Assembly (NCBI GenBank): GCA_037576195.1
Contig: CM075102.1
Location: forward strand, 19,216,745 to 19,280,744
Source of the DNA: Phytoseiulus persimilis
Taxonomy: Eukaryota; Arthropoda; Arachnida; Mesostigmata; Phytoseiidae
Direction: 5' to 3'
DNA length: 64,000 bases
Shown here: positions 21,272 through 34,300 of the stretch, piece by piece
Position numbering within the stretch: position 1 is the stretch's first letter
Layout: every line of letters starts with the position of its first letter
The notes under the pieces: generated by a model
The model's database searches: none
What the model saw: the letters and a program-made list of their open reading frames with translations, nothing else
Told to the model about the DNA's origin: nothing
Program-made: the position numbers and the translations under genes

Positions 21272-24217
21272 GGGGGTGCTCCCACCGCAGACGCGTTGGC
21301 CTGAATCTCAACGGGAAAAACCAGACGGCTCCGGAGAATGGAGTCACTGAAGTTATCAAACAGCCGGTCGTTCTCGCACTTTGTGAACCAAATAGATTTA
21401 TGCAAGAGAATTCGTATGAGTATCCGATTCAGAATCGCCGCGGAGCGGAACCATGAACATTCGAAGGAGATCTGTTCACAGATCTTCACACGGAGAGCCG
21501 TTCATTCTTTCAGCGGGTTCGATGTGAGAGTCGCGTCGTTATGGATTTCGTTGTCATAAACTGCGAGAAAATGAGGTTTCTCGCCGCTACGACCGCATGC
21601 AACGCCAATCGCTTCAAGCGCGCGATGTAGATGGAACTCATTCCATGGACGCGCATTCGTTGAGAGTCGCTCGACGGACGGCGGGAGAGGGATGAAATGA
21701 GCCTTCCGAGTGCCAAGAGATCCGACTGGAAGGTGGGATTTGCTTTTCAAGTTGTTCTCAACTGTTCTGAGCGGAGCCGGAAGGGGAGTGGATAAGATCT
21801 TCGCGATCCGGAGATTCTTCCCATGTAGACCCGCGGCGTTATCAAGAGCGGATCTCCCGATTCAATGGCCCTGTCGGCAGGGGATTAAGCAGGAACCTGG
21901 GGCAGATACACGGGAGGCCTGAATGCAGGCGCGAAACGATACCGAGGATCCCTATCTCTTGCACGACCCGCGGGATCGCCTCCCAATCGTGGGTGCCGAG
22001 CTAATAGCCCCGTAAACGCGGCATCATGTTTCCATTGGCTCGACGTTTGTGCAACACAGTCCAATTACCGGAGACCATGGCGCTAGCAACGATCCTACGC
22101 TGTCTGATCTTCTCCTCCTTCCCGTTCATCAACTTCCGGGGAATGCAAACGACAAAAAATGCAGGGCACGTTCAATCGCACCTCGCTCATTGTGCAGCAG
22201 ATATGTTCTGCTTCCGCAAGTCGGCTCCCGTTCCGACGTGAGCCGAACACGGAGGCAAGTATTGATGAAGTCTTGCGCCGCAAGGTATCAAAAGGACGGG
22301 ATTCCCGACGTCGCTATCAGCGGAGCCCACATCTCTGGATTCCATCCCGAGGCCCCTCGTGAGCGCGTCGGGGATCCTGCAGAGTCGCAGACAAGCGTTA
22401 CCTGAGCACTCGTCATCGAGCGCCGATGTCCTGGAGCGAATATTGACGGACTTCCGCCAACTAGGCCTCGGCGTGATCCTGGAAACAGAGTTACTGTAGC
22501 CGTCTTGAGTAATTGCTTAGAAGAGGCGCACTGCGCGGCGCTGAGTGAATGGCATTGTCGGCCTCAGAAACGAGAGAACACCGTCTGCAACAACGGAACG
22601 CACCGAATTAGAAGCTGCGAGTGATGTGGCGAACGACGGAACGCGGGAATGCAAATCTAGGCGAATCCGGCCGACAGCAACCTGAGAAGCGCCAGCGACC
22701 CCGGGGAATCGCTGCGACAGCGCACCGGAACGATCGATGACTGCGTGACCGGCTGTTGCACGAATCTGCTGTCCTTTCGACTCCTCGATTCTCTGCGACA
22801 CTGGATGGGGTCCCCTCTTACGAAGAAGCCATGCTATGCTCTCCTGTCCGATCCCCGAGCCTGACTGAGGGACGGTTCCCTTCCCAGTTCGGGTGTTTAC
22901 GCATGGTGAAACTAGGGCGAACCTTAATCAACGATATTATTTTGGCTTATCACGGAATGCCAGTCTCTGAGTGCGTGTCGTTCTTCGACACTACGGTATT
23001 TTCATCGCTCTTATGATCCAAAAAGAGTCCCCTCACCTGTCTCGTGAGATTCTCCGCTCTCCTTGCGACCTCCTGCGAAATTCAAGCGGGGCGAACAATT
23101 CAAGCAAAACGAGTATTTAGAGAGCTCCTCCAAAAATCCATGGCCGAAGCTTGGTCCTGCCCAAGAGCTGAGTCTTGTCGCACGTGGAGCTCTTTCAGTG
23201 TCAGTAGCGCTCGGACTTCCGGAGAATGATCATAAGTTTCCGTAGAACCCGTAATACGATGGAAGAACAGTGCTCGAAAGTACGAGCTCCAGGTGCGAAC
23301 CACAATATCCTCTAAGTAGGAGCTCAATCTAGATTGGGGGTGTAATGCTCCCGAAGAGAAACCCATGAGTAGTCGTCCTGAGGAGAGTCCTATGCGGTCT
23401 GAAACATTCTGAAACGGTTGATGGACCCTGCTTGGCGTCGTTGTCTGGTACACCCATGCAACCGTATTCTCGTGCGTTGTTGGAGCGAACTTGGGTAATT
23501 CCAACTTGCGGGAGCTAAAAGCACCAAAATCGAAATATGCCACCTCTCATTAGAGAACTCTCATATGAAGAACTTCCAGTTTACACGCCTGCGAGTTTCC
23601 GATATTGGAAGTTCTCCGTACGAGGCGTTCTTTGTAAGCTGGAATTCGGTTGGAGTGTGACGTCCCAATATGATCGCTGCGATTACGCTCTCGCGACAAG
23701 ATGAGAACGACGTGCTCCATGACGACGGAGGCTACTCCGAAAGCCCGTTCTCGAATTTTTGAAGCTCAAGGCGGCACTCGAGGTTTCTCTGAACCGCAGA
23801 TTTCTCTCAAACTCGAAAAAACGGGGTATCATGGCGGTTATCCAAGCGCCCAGCGATCCAATGTATGGACGGCCATGGGAAGTTGTGAGGAAAAACTACT
23901 TTCATCCTTTGCGATTCCGACGAGTAAAGCGCCATTGAGGCGCAATTAGCGGAACGCGTTCGACTCCTTCGGAAGGGAACGGAACAGATTCCCGTTTCGT
24001 CCACGTGGAAAAGGGGCTCTGCCCAGTAAATTGGCCCAGCGAGCGATGGGGTACAGCGCAAGCGTTCGATCCGCAGGTCCCCTGATCCCCTGGTTCGGAG
24101 AAACGCTCGCGGATCATGGAGTTCCTGTCGGAGTTGCGCTCATCATGAGTCATTGGGGTCTTGTCACAATTGCCTAGTTCTTGCTGAATGCATACTGAGC
24201 CCCGTGTCCCGGGCCTC

Positions 24218-24239
24218 CCCCGACCCTCGAGGGTTGGGG
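24218..24239. repeat. Near-perfect 22-bp palindrome
   Basis: CCCCGACCCTC pairs with GAGGGTTGGGG around a CTCGAG centre, with one G-T mismatch. No loop. Function unknown. Confidence 0.8.
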
Positions 24240-24827
24240 AGCCTCCTTGGACGGTCACCAGTGCTCCTCCTCGGAGAACAAAGTCCTGTCTCTTTGTACT
24301 CGTCGAGCGTTAGCCTCTATCACGAGGCCGGTTGATGAAATTTTCTGATTAGGACCTGGAGCCGACCGACCTGCAACGTTCGATTCCCAGCGCGTACTGC
24401 TTGAGGGTTCGAAGGATAACCGGAAGCTTGTCTGGATCAAGGTTTTTCTTCGAATCGGCAACATGCGGAGCTCTCTGTCAAGCAAATACCGGAACGCAGA
24501 AGGGAGCTGAGGCCAAACACTGGACGCGCAAGGGTACTGGAAGGACTGGCTGTGTTAACGTGTAACCAGAACAATGAAGAATCCGTATGCAAAGTGGACG
24601 TGGAAAGGTTCGTCTTGCCTCACCGTCATCAGCTACACCGCTGAACTCCGACTTTCACGAGAGAATGGCAAGGAATGGAAGAGGTCAATTCACTCGGATG
24701 AGCGTGGTCATTGTGCGAAAAGCTTTGTGCGCAATCCTAACGAGACATGAATAGCTGTGCCCGGGCCGAGAGAAGCAGCCGACACGGTGCGCGGGAAAAG
24801 CCAGAACACGAGAAAGGAAGCTGAAGA

Positions 24828-25148
24828 ATGGAAGCATTTTTGGATGAGTTTCCTCTCCGTCTCTGCCGCCTCTTCCTGCAAGCTTGCCGCTGTTGTTACC
24901 CCTGTCGACCACTCCCGAAGTCCATTACGGGAGGTGGCATTGTGCAACGTTTTTTTTCTGTGTCGAACTTCTCTCTGACAAGCGACCGAATTGGATTGCA
25001 CTCACCGCAGCGTGTAACCGTCTCCTACTGCACTGACAAGAACCGACTGACCGATCGACAGACCGCCAGGACTGTCCGACCAGCTACCCAGCTCATTGGT
25101 ATTCAGGCTCCCGAGGCGTTGAGACAGGAGACACTTTCACCTCGTTGA
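24828..25148 (+). CDS. Candidate small ORF with cysteine cluster
   Basis: An ATG in good context (AAGAATGG) opens 106 codons. The N-terminus reads MEAFLDEFPLRLCRLFLQAC followed by a cysteine cluster (RCCYPC) that could be palmitoylated or bind metal. The rest is basic and polar. No family is recognised. ORF length alone is not significant. The Kozak context and the cysteine cluster are the only support. Confidence 0.22.
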   Translation: MEAFLDEFPLRLCRLFLQACRCCYPCRPLPKSITGGGIVQRFFSVSNFSLTSDRIGLHSPQRVTVSYCTDKNRLTDRQTARTVRPATQLIGIQAPEALRQETLSPR

Positions 25149-25878
25149 ACGCTGGCTCGCTTCCCTCATCTGGAAGCGGAGCGGTCGCTCGATAAGTCTC
25201 GCGAGCGAATTCCGCGTCGAGGAGTACGTAGTTATACACGGACTCCTGTGCGCTTCCACTCAGATGTGCAGTCCGACTGAGAACTCGAAATGTGATGAGT
25301 CCCACCGGTGGACCTTCTCACCAGAGTAGATGTTCTGAGAACTCTTTAAAGTGGTTCAATTCCCTGACGAAGACGAAACTTGGACCTTTCCGGCGAAGAC
25401 AACGGTGGGAACTGTTTCGGCAAGATTTGTCAAGGCGTTTAATGACTGTTATCAAATGCTTCAGGGGAGCAGGGCTTTGGATGAGGACGAACATGAAGCA
25501 TCCGGAGTGTGTCGGGAGAGGAGCTTTGATTCCTGAATCGAAGAGTTCTGGTCCGTTTCTGCTAAGCGAGTCTCTGTGGTCAGCGTTGCCGAGCCAGGAA
25601 GTCGAGGCTTCCTGAATGAGAAGGTGGGTGAGAAATTCAGATACGACCGGATCCCGACTCGAGAAGCTCCTCATTGGGGAGTGCGTCACACAACGTGCTT
25701 TGTACGGTGTCTCATTACGGAAATTAGTTTCCGCGGTTGTGACGTCACCGGCTTGGGATTGCCGGGCGGCGGGCCGCATGCCGTTGGTTGCCTCGCAGAC
25801 GATGTGTGGAAGAGTTTATAAGTGTCAAGGTTTGATTCCACTACTCCGATCATGTCGATCTCTTCCCTCCCTCCCCAG

Positions 25879-25964
25879 ATGCCTGTTTTTCCCTCATCGA
25901 GAATTTGGTTAACACAGGGAAACTTGACTCCACGCTGACCCCTATGCAAAGGTACGCGTCACAG
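25879..25964 (+). CDS. Candidate coding exon behind strong acceptor
   Basis: A long pyrimidine tract (CTCTTCCCTCCCTCCCCAG) is followed by an open frame entering in phase 1. It reads ACFSLIENLVNTGKLDST, then LTPMQRYASQ, up to the donor ACAG then GTACGCG. A second GTACGC donor lies 13 bases earlier, giving an alternative end at 25,951. The acceptor is the best-looking plus-strand one noticed in the first 40 kb. The product looks like an amphipathic helix and is not recognised. Confidence 0.45.
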
Positions 25965-27294
25965 GTACGCGAAATACTCTCGTGTGAGACTCTGTGCTTC
26001 ACCTTCTTGATATGCGACTCTCCAGCTGAGGTTATCGAATCGAAGCGCGCTCGCCGCCTCCATGCGACCCGCTCGACGTCTTCCGACTGCGCAGAGAAGT
26101 CCGAGAAGTGAAGCTCGTTGATCCAATCGCTTGGTGGTGCACTGTGACACCTAGCCCCAAGCTATAAATGCCTGATATACCCTTCCTGCCGATGGGCTTT
26201 CCACCAAGGTCGGCAGAAATTGAGGGCATATAAGGGTATCAACGGCGAGTCGACTTCTCTGCTATGTTGGAGATGTTGTTCACAGTCAACACGAACGGCA
26301 TTCGCAACATTGGCTTGCTTCCTCGAGCCTTTGCCTTCATGCTACCTTCATGTGTTATAGGTATTGCACGGAACCCTCATCCGTGGAAAGTTCCCATACC
26401 TCATATCATTTTTGTAATATGCAGTGACTCATCTTTTGTTTCACATGGAAATCGAAGCATTCGCCATGAGTGTGTCACCCGTGGCTACACGAGAATTTCA
26501 GGTCACCGTAAGAAACTTGCAAAGTTCATCTCGAGAGATGAGTCCAGTCGAGTAAGAATTCCGCTGGAGTTCTTGTCTTTCTGTCATTCGAGGGTTTCCA
26601 GATTCCTCCAGGAGGCTTTCAAATCCGAGGAGCCGCTCAGCGGTCGCCCTACATACAAACGCTCTCTATGACGAAAGCCCACCGTGTGTTCTAATGGTAA
26701 TTATTGGATTGGAGTTCTTTGACCCTGACCTCCATGATTCTCGCCGATGACCTCACTGCGAAAGCGTTCGCCAGAAGTTGCCTTCTTTCTCTGGCGGAGA
26801 AGAGGCAGAGCAAACAGTGTGCTCGACTAGCAAGCTGCGATGAGAAAAAAAAACCGGCATCGGACCGTCGCGCGTTCGGAATCTCTGTTTCCCCGCTGTT
26901 TCAAACAACTCGTTGTCGTGGCCTTGGGTACGGTGAAGCCTTTCCCAAGCCCCGCTATCGCAATTAGGATAGGGGCGCTTCAGCAATCGGAAATCTAAGT
27001 TCTCGTTGAAGCTGCGTTGCTGATTCTGATGGGCACGGAACTCCTCGCGAGTACGATCACTTTAAAGAGGTCACTTCTGTGAGGGCTGCAGATCGAACTT
27101 CTGCTCCCATCTCCTCATTGAAAGGCCGTCTATTCTTCGCAACGATGGAGGGAAATTTCATCGGAGTGGGTCTCTCATGAACAGTGCTCGTTCTGGACTC
27201 TCCAGCTCTAAGATCGATGAATTCTCCATCAATAAGGTAAATATCATTCAATGAGGGGTCGACTTCATTTTGGAATTGTGATTGTGACCATGAG
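25965..27294. other. Unassigned stretch; TATA-like sites
   Basis: TATAAAT at about 26,163 and TATAAGG at about 26,229 precede a 135-codon plus ORF (26,264-26,671) without domain signals. Nothing else is supported. Confidence 0.25.
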
Positions 27295-27304
27295 TATATA
27301 TATA
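27295..27304 (+). promoter_or_regulatory. TATA box upstream of repeat ORF
   Basis: TATATATATA lies 130 bases before the ATG of the ORF at 27,434. A start about 30 bases downstream would leave a 5' leader of roughly 105 bases. It could equally be a short AT microsatellite. Confidence 0.3.
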
Positions 27305-27433
27305 GAAGACTAGCCCGTCACTCGCTTCGGGAGTTAACTGCTGACAGACACAAATTGCCTTCCATGTAGTGTCATAAGAGCTTGAGGAGTGGCCACCGAC
27401 TCTCGCTAGCATATTATCGAGGCGGTGCGCCTC

Positions 27434-27739
27434 ATGGCTGAGATTCGTATCCCGGTTATAGATGTGAGCAAATACAATCTGGCTGTTTCTGGCAAGGAGC
27501 TACGTTTCTACCTCTTGAATGGGTCAGCACCATTGATGAACTATCTCCTCATTCGTCAAATCTGCGCATGTTGTCTGCCAAAAGTATGGTCAAACCCCGG
27601 ATCCACCTACATAGACCCCGAAGAGTGTGGTGAGATAGATCCCGGTACTACCTCTTCAGACTCCCAAAAGTTTGGTAACATCGACATCGGAATCACCTCC
27701 CTTGACTCCGGAAAGTATGGTTGGATCGACCCCGAATGA
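27434..27739 (+). CDS. Small ORF ending in 15-residue tandem repeats
   Basis: An ATG in good context (CCTCATGG) opens 101 codons. The N-terminal half reads MAEIRIPVIDVSKYNLAV and GKELRFYLLNG. The C-terminal half is three units of 15 residues with the pattern x-G-x-T-x-x-D-x-x-K-x-G-x-I-D, ending PE and a stop. The units differ at many third and first codon positions but keep G, T, D, G and ID. That is what selection on a protein repeat would leave, though chance decay of a 45-bp minisatellite is not excluded. The TATA box upstream adds modest support. No known family is recognised. Confidence 0.38.
   Translation: MAEIRIPVIDVSKYNLAVSGKELRFYLLNGSAPLMNYLLIRQICACCLPKVWSNPGSTYIDPEECGEIDPGTTSSDSQKFGNIDIGITSLDSGKYGWIDPE
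27596..27730. repeat. 45-bp tandem repeat, three units
   Basis: Units lie at 27,596-27,640, 27,641-27,685 and 27,686-27,730. A fourth, partial copy (CCAAAAGTATGGT) precedes them but has lost about 4 bases, which puts it in another frame. Confidence 0.8.
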
Positions 27740-27818
27740 CTGTGTATGGGGCTGAAAAACAGCCGAAAGGAAAACGGCGGAAAGAATCCCGACCAAGTTT
27801 GGCCACCCTATATACATA

Positions 27819-28372
27819 ATGTATGCGTATAATTATGAAATGAACTGGTTGGGCAATTTTCTCTCCGTGATTAGCAAAGCCTGGCGAATCTGTAATAAGA
27901 ACGATTTTGAAGTGCTGTTTCCGCTGAAAGTTCCGGCGGAGTCTCGTGTTAGGGCAGCCCTCAAATTTCTCGGCCAAGGAATCCTGGAGCGTTGTGGTCT
28001 TTGAGCACAAAGCAGCTGTGTATAAATCTCAGGTCATCTCGCACAGCTCGGATGTGTCAGCGGACGTCGTGCAGAACTTGCTTGTAGCTCCCCGACAGAT
28101 CTTCGACGAAGAGAATCGTGGATTTTTTTTTCATTAAATCTTCGAAGGTCGTCGAGTCTGTCTTCTGGAGCTATCGGCGAACACTCCCCGCTGAGTCAAC
28201 ACCTGTGTCGATGCCTGGTTTCCTGAAAGTCGTCCTGGAGTCAGCTGCGAATCGAGAGGATCGGGCCCACCCACTCGATCAGAAGACAGACGAGTCGATC
28301 AGATTGACGTTTCTTGCAATTTCAGGAAGAGGATTCAAACACGCTCTATTCGCGACCAGCGGAAAGTCATGA
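27819..28372 (+). pseudogene. Overlapping ORFs broken at a T9 run
   Basis: Three protein-like frames overlap: 27,819-28,004 (includes NWLGNFLSVISKAWRI), 27,946-28,137 (includes ESWSVVVFEHKAAVYK and DVVQNLLVAPRQIFDEEN) and 28,118-28,372 (includes SKVVESVFWSYRRTLPAE). The second and third meet exactly at nine T (28,123-28,131). A one-base difference in that run would make them one frame of about 140 codons. This may be a decayed gene, or a homopolymer error in an intact one. It may also be part of the same transcription unit as the repeat ORF just upstream. No family is recognised. Confidence 0.3.
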
Positions 28373-31300
28373 TTGTCACTGGGGCACGGCCGAATATCTT
28401 CATGGGCACCGCAACGATTGTCTCTCTGAGCAGGAGACACAGAGTGTGATCCGATCAGATTCGATTCAGGTGAGGGATGCCCGCCTTCTCTTGATCGCGA
28501 TTGGTTCTCTTTCGCTCGAAATTCTGTTTGTCATAACCCTATAAGAAATTTCCCATCGTGCCGCATTGGGAATCGTTGATTTTCGCCTTGATTCCGCTAT
28601 GGCGCCTGTGTGGATCTAGATTTTTTCGCTTTCGATGTTTCTAGAAATTCAGGCGCCAGTAGAAACTAAATATAGTTTCAATCCTCGACTCGCCAGGCGT
28701 TCGTGATCTGGTGGATCAATTTTCCTCACCCAGCATTCGTAAAAAAACAGCGCTGGACGTTTTCAAAGCCTTGCTCAAGCACCGTGCGAGTCCTGACGAC
28801 CATCTGTTCGTGGTTTCCCCGGCTTGAGCAGGCAGTCCTTGGGTTGGCTTTGCATGAGATCTAGAATATATGATCTCTCGCATCGGTTCTGTATGTTCTT
28901 GGGTCTACTGTAGCGGATAGACGAGAGCAGGATGCGACGGAAAACATTCCCAACTAAAACGTGACGTGCACGCGGTGTGCAGTGTCCAAGTCTGTCCGAC
29001 AGTCAGTGGAAACTCTTTGAGGGTCACGCCTCCTGAGCCGAAGGGGAATTTTGAGCTCTGTTGGGAGCTCGTCCCGAGACTTGAATGCTCACGAAAGTGT
29101 TCAACGTTTTCTCGCATCGCACATTCTCAATGTGCGCCTGTCAATTCTTCGAGCTGCAAAAGTATCGATTGAACAGAATTGTTGCAAACGGAGCTATGAG
29201 TACTGAAATGTCCCCTGCAGCCAGACGAACAGACCCTCCGAAGGCCACGCCCGCGGACCGCGAAGCCAGGGTTGAGGATCATACCAGTTTTGGATACACC
29301 ATAATACTTGAGATCGAGGGTTCATCCTCTGCCAACACAGTGGTATTCTCCCAGCCGTCTCTTGCCCTCCACCTGCCTGGGGTACAGGCTCTCTGAATCG
29401 ATACCGAGAGCGGGGAGATTCTGTTCAGCGGGGGAATGATTGATTGCGGCAAAACTCTGCTCGACATGAACGAGGAACATACTGTGGATACAGTAGCCAA
29501 GCTACGATGCCCAGCATGGGCGCGGTAGACCAGAGCATCTGGAGGGATGGTGTTCCCGACGAGAAAACCGCGTTTTCCGGAATCCCCGATACTCACAATC
29601 GACAGAGCACAACGGAAGGGAATTTATTCCCCCACGGGCAGCTGGCCTCGCACAGCTCAATCGCATTCGTGACAGCTTGCATATAGGAATGGTCGACGCA
29701 AAACGTTTCGGGACGATTTCTCTCGGCTCCTCTGCAAGGCACAAAGGGTCCATTCTCATAGATCGCGGGGCAACAACGCGGGAAGACCTACTTATCCCAA
29801 TACTTGGAGTCAGGCCTTCATAACTTCTCAGAGAGCGACGTCCTCGTGTCCGACTGATAACCGAGAAACCGAGGTTTGGGGCCGATGACGTCCCGCCCTT
29901 CTTTCCCGACCTTTACAGAGAAACGCCTGCCGGGCGGTTCGTTCTCGGGAGATGTGCTGAGCACTACATCATAGCTCGACTTTTTCGAGTCACAGTCTAG
30001 TCGCATACTGGAGCCGCTTGTTCTGAAGGCTTCATCCTTCCGTCCTCGATGTCGAAAATTCCACGTCGCAATTCCGCGTTGGGTCCATGGTGTGGTAAGC
30101 GCTGCAACGCGGAGCAATTTTTCGCTTGGAAGCGGAGCACGTCTCTCAAAATCGTCGTTCGAATCTTCTCTGAGGCTCCCCGCTTTTTTGATCGGAGGGA
30201 AGCTGCTAAGGAAGACGAGCTGAAGGATGGAGCGACGTCCAAACACAAATAGACAGGCGCCGACCAAGTGGCGTCCTCTGCAAGACGACCCCATGCTTCA
30301 ACAGGATGAAAGTGTTCCGACAGCTTGGATTGATGAAATCAACACTCGCTGCCGAAGCTGATAGAGGATCGCCTCGGAACATGAACTACAGCGGGCCGCT
30401 TCAAAGCAAACTCGAAATCTTGAAAGAGGGATTGATATCAGTTCCAGGGCTCAATTCAATGAGAGGCTGAAGTTTTAACCTCGAGGGCCTTGTCTTGTCC
30501 GCCAATACCTTTGTCTCTCGACTGGCACCCTGAGTTTAAACCTGATCTCTCTTTCGCTGCTTTCCTTCGGCGCCGCGTGACGGGAATCAGGTTGCTGCAA
30601 GTCCCTCTGTTCCCCATCCAAGGATGGACCACTTCAGGTTTGGAGTTCCGCTCGAGACCCGGGCCGCTTTTGCGGAGCGCCTAGACTGAGGATTGCGTTT
30701 CGAAGTTCTTGTCTGAACAGAACACTTTGACTTGTGCAACTACACTGCAGTTTTCCATACGAACTGGGTGGGAACCGGGCTCATTCTCGATCGAGACTCG
30801 CATAAAGGTCCGATGTCCATGCTGAGCCATGGCTCGTAACCCCGGAGCAATAAGGGGCGGCTGCGACAGTGATTCCGGCTGCTGCCGCAAAGGCTACATT
30901 AAACCATAACAACCGGACCCGGTGTTCGAACATGACCATGATGTTCTCGCCTCATGGAGGCTCATCCAGGCTAACCAGTAATCGGACGGAGAGAATCGAT
31001 GCGCAGTCGTCTCGTCTTTCCTAGGAGACTCTTTACAGCGATGGACGTACGCGTAATATTCGAATATGACGTCCTGCGGCTCCTTTCTGTCGGGAGCGTT
31101 GGATACAAGCAGGCCTCGGAGTAATACTTCGAAGGCACCTCCATTCCGGGGTCATCGGATAAATTTGCTTATCCGTTTCGTTCCCCTGGAACTGTTGCCA
31201 CGGGGACCGCTGCTCGGAGCGTATCGATTTTCCACCAAAGCCGTTGAGCTTTTACTCAGATTCCAATCCGGAACGAGTCAGAAACTTGTGCTCCAGGATT

Positions 31301-34300
31301 CAATTTACGACGAGGAACACCGAGCCGACCTTCGGAGAGGGATGAGAACCTATATAGCGCCAGAGATGTTACTTATCCACGTATCAGACGAACCGAAGGC
31401 CGCCTGCCGCGGCTGGATGGACAGGATGCAATTCATCAATTCATGTGAGCAACCTGCGGTCGTCCTGCGGATGAGCGTCATCAATCTTCAAGTGAACAAT
31501 AGTGAATCGAATGTAGCCGCAAGGCTTCCCGGAGCACAATGAACTGCATGGAAAAGCAAAAACTATACAGAGCGAGTACACGGAAAGATCCGAACGAAGA
31601 TTGGATTGGATTCTGCAGAGGAGGAAACGTTCATTGGATACCCTCGAACGACGACGATGAACTCCCTCGGCCATGAGTTTCGGAATCCTTGATCTGGGCG
31701 CCTAGGGATGCGTGAGTGACTTGATCCCACTGATTGTGTGCTTCCAGGACTTTCGGCCAGTTTTCCATAACCCGAGGAGGAGGGAACCTTCGACAGATTC
31801 TCGTTCAAACTTCCCTCACAGCCATCGAGCTGTCGACGTGCTCATTTCCCGGCATAGTTCTCAACTCCGGTAGGGGCGAGTCTGTGTCTATCTCCTGAGA
31901 TATTGAGTGGTTATGGCCTCCGGGGGAGATAGTCGACTACATATAGGTGGCACAGGCCGGGCCTCTAATTAAGCTCGCGATGGGAGCTCTGTCCCCACGG
32001 CAATCATGACCAGCCAGCGACTGAGTCGGCGAGGAACTCCACTCGAGCTCACTGTTCCAGATTCTGCGACTGCTCCTACTTTTCCCCCTGCGGTCTCGAA
32101 GTGAGTTCCTTCATCGATACTAGCTGTCACGAATGAGACCTCGCGAAATTGATTCACGATAGAGGAATCTATTCGTAACATTTGTGCTACCCCGCAAGTC
32201 GTTGAGCGAGAGAGCTTAATCACGTGGAAAGTCTCCCAATCGTTGACTCTCTTCCGACCCACGGAGGAGCTAATACATATCGAAAACAAGACTTCCCGGT
32301 GCTTCAATTGTCAAATCGAAATGGTTTCCGAGTGTATTCACCGATATTTCGAACAACTGTGGAACACAAGATTTCGATCCAAGTTCTTCTCGCGGGAGAA
32401 CAGGGTTCGCGCTGAAGAATTCTTGGGCGCGGGGCATCTCGGCACTCGTGCGATTGGTTCTCGCCTCCGGTCAGTCTACATCGCGGACTGAATGAACGCC
32501 GGTTCTTCGAATCCGCCCCAAAAAGGTTTCTTGGTTTGCATTCATCTCCGACCTTGGAGGCTCCGCTGTCCTCGGGCAATCTCCGGTAAGCTGAAAGCAT
32601 CTGGCGAATACGCTCGAATTCAAAACGCCCTCCATACCCGTCCGGAATAGAAAAGGCTCGTTTTCCATCGTGCGCTTACGAAACAGCCGACTAGAAAGGT
32701 TTTGAACTCTTCTTTCATCTCCGAACTCGAACCTCGAAGCACTCGTGCGCGTTTCACAACAGCAACGCCTCAACAATGTTTTCCGAACGGAGTGCACGAT
32801 CCCCGGGAGAAAATTCTCGCAAGATTCCGATTCGGGCCCGACAGCGAATTCCCTGTGGTCTCGAATCCCTACGGTACTCAGCAATCCGAGCGGCCAGCCG
32901 AGACCACCGTGTCCGAAACAGCATAATCAAGCCCGACGTTGGAGCTCAAGTCTGTCCTGGAGGTACACGACGTCATTCTCGGTTCCCTGGACGCCGTCGA
33001 GCGGGGCTTTTTGCTGATCTCGAGATGGGGTGAATTGCCATGTCAACATCGAATGCCCCAGCGCGGGACTCGTTGCAATCGATCGCGGGAGACCGCTCGG
33101 CTGCAGCCGTTGTTTTGAGACGGATCCGTCGGATTCGCTCCTCGCAATGCTGGTTCCGACGCTACGGACGCCACCGACGCCCATGGAAAGTGGCAGATGA
33201 GGAACATTCGCGAGTTTGGACGCGGGCAGCTGAGATGTCAAGCTATTCGTGCACCGAGCTTCCCTCTCTGTTCCCGTTTCCCGCTGTTACTTGACAATGA
33301 GCGAACGTTCACATTGCCCGACAACAACGGCTGCAGTGGGAGTCACTGAGCAGAAAACATGTGCGCTCAGCGTTCAGCATTCAATCCCTTGCCAGAGGAT
33401 TGATCTTCGGGTCGACCGGGGGTTCCGGGCGAACTGAAGGGTCGTATTTTCTGAGCATATTGTTCCGACACACCGCTGCAAATGTCTCTATCAGGTGGTA
33501 TACAGTTCAGGGAGCAAGCTCTGCAGACACCGGTTACAGTTTTCCAGACTCGATTGACGGCCGTCGAATGTCAATCAATACCAACAAACATCGCACAACG
33601 TGCATCCTTGCCGCCGACAGGCTTCGAACCGCGATCGGTCTGGGTTCCGGGATTCGGGATCGAAACTCGAACAAAACTGGACTCCTTGATGCCGTTTCGC
33701 GGGGACTTCTAGACAGAGCCCCGGACAGCATTCTGCGCAACGTGGCGAGGGGTACTCCGCGTTCCCGAGAGGTGGACATATTCAACGAAATGCTGATAAT
33801 GTGATCGAGCTGAGTTCGTTTGTTGCTCATCTCAAGTTTCATCGAGTCTGATGAGAATGCTCGAGCGTTGTGGTCTCGCCGGATGACGTCGAAGTTCTAT
33901 TCTGCGACGGCGGCGGCGGCATCGATCTTGTATGCAACTACTCGCTGCGGCTCATCGCTGAGGAACTCCTCGAACCTCAAAAGAACAGCGAAGTTGTTCT
34001 CATGTTTCAAGTCTGAAGGAAACTTCACGTTCTGCTGCGACTCCCAAATTGAACTCATTCCACGATGAAGGTCAGGGGCGATTTTTCGCAGACAGGCTAC
34101 GTCAGAGCAAGATCCGTGATGGCGACTGACAGATGGTCTCACACGGAGTGTTTGAAATTGAGGATTCCCATTGGTCAGGTACGCGAACCGGAGAGCTTGG
34201 ACGGCGTAACCGTCTGAGGGGTTGATTCCCATTCGGGGAAGCTTGCCCTGGAGCTGATCAGGTTTCAGATCTGACGATCCGTTATTGGACTCAGCGGAAC

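Larger units (their letters stand above)
10388..25878. other. 15.5 kb without assignable genes
   Basis: Only isolated ORFs are seen. Those worth naming are the 256-codon minus ORF at 20,501-21,271, a membrane-tail-like minus ORF at 18,391-18,624 and a plus ORF at 24,828-25,148. A 22-bp near-palindrome centred on CTCGAG lies at 24,218-24,239. No long tandem repeat, tRNA or rRNA signature was seen. It may be intergenic or intronic sequence and degraded mobile DNA. Confidence 0.35.
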
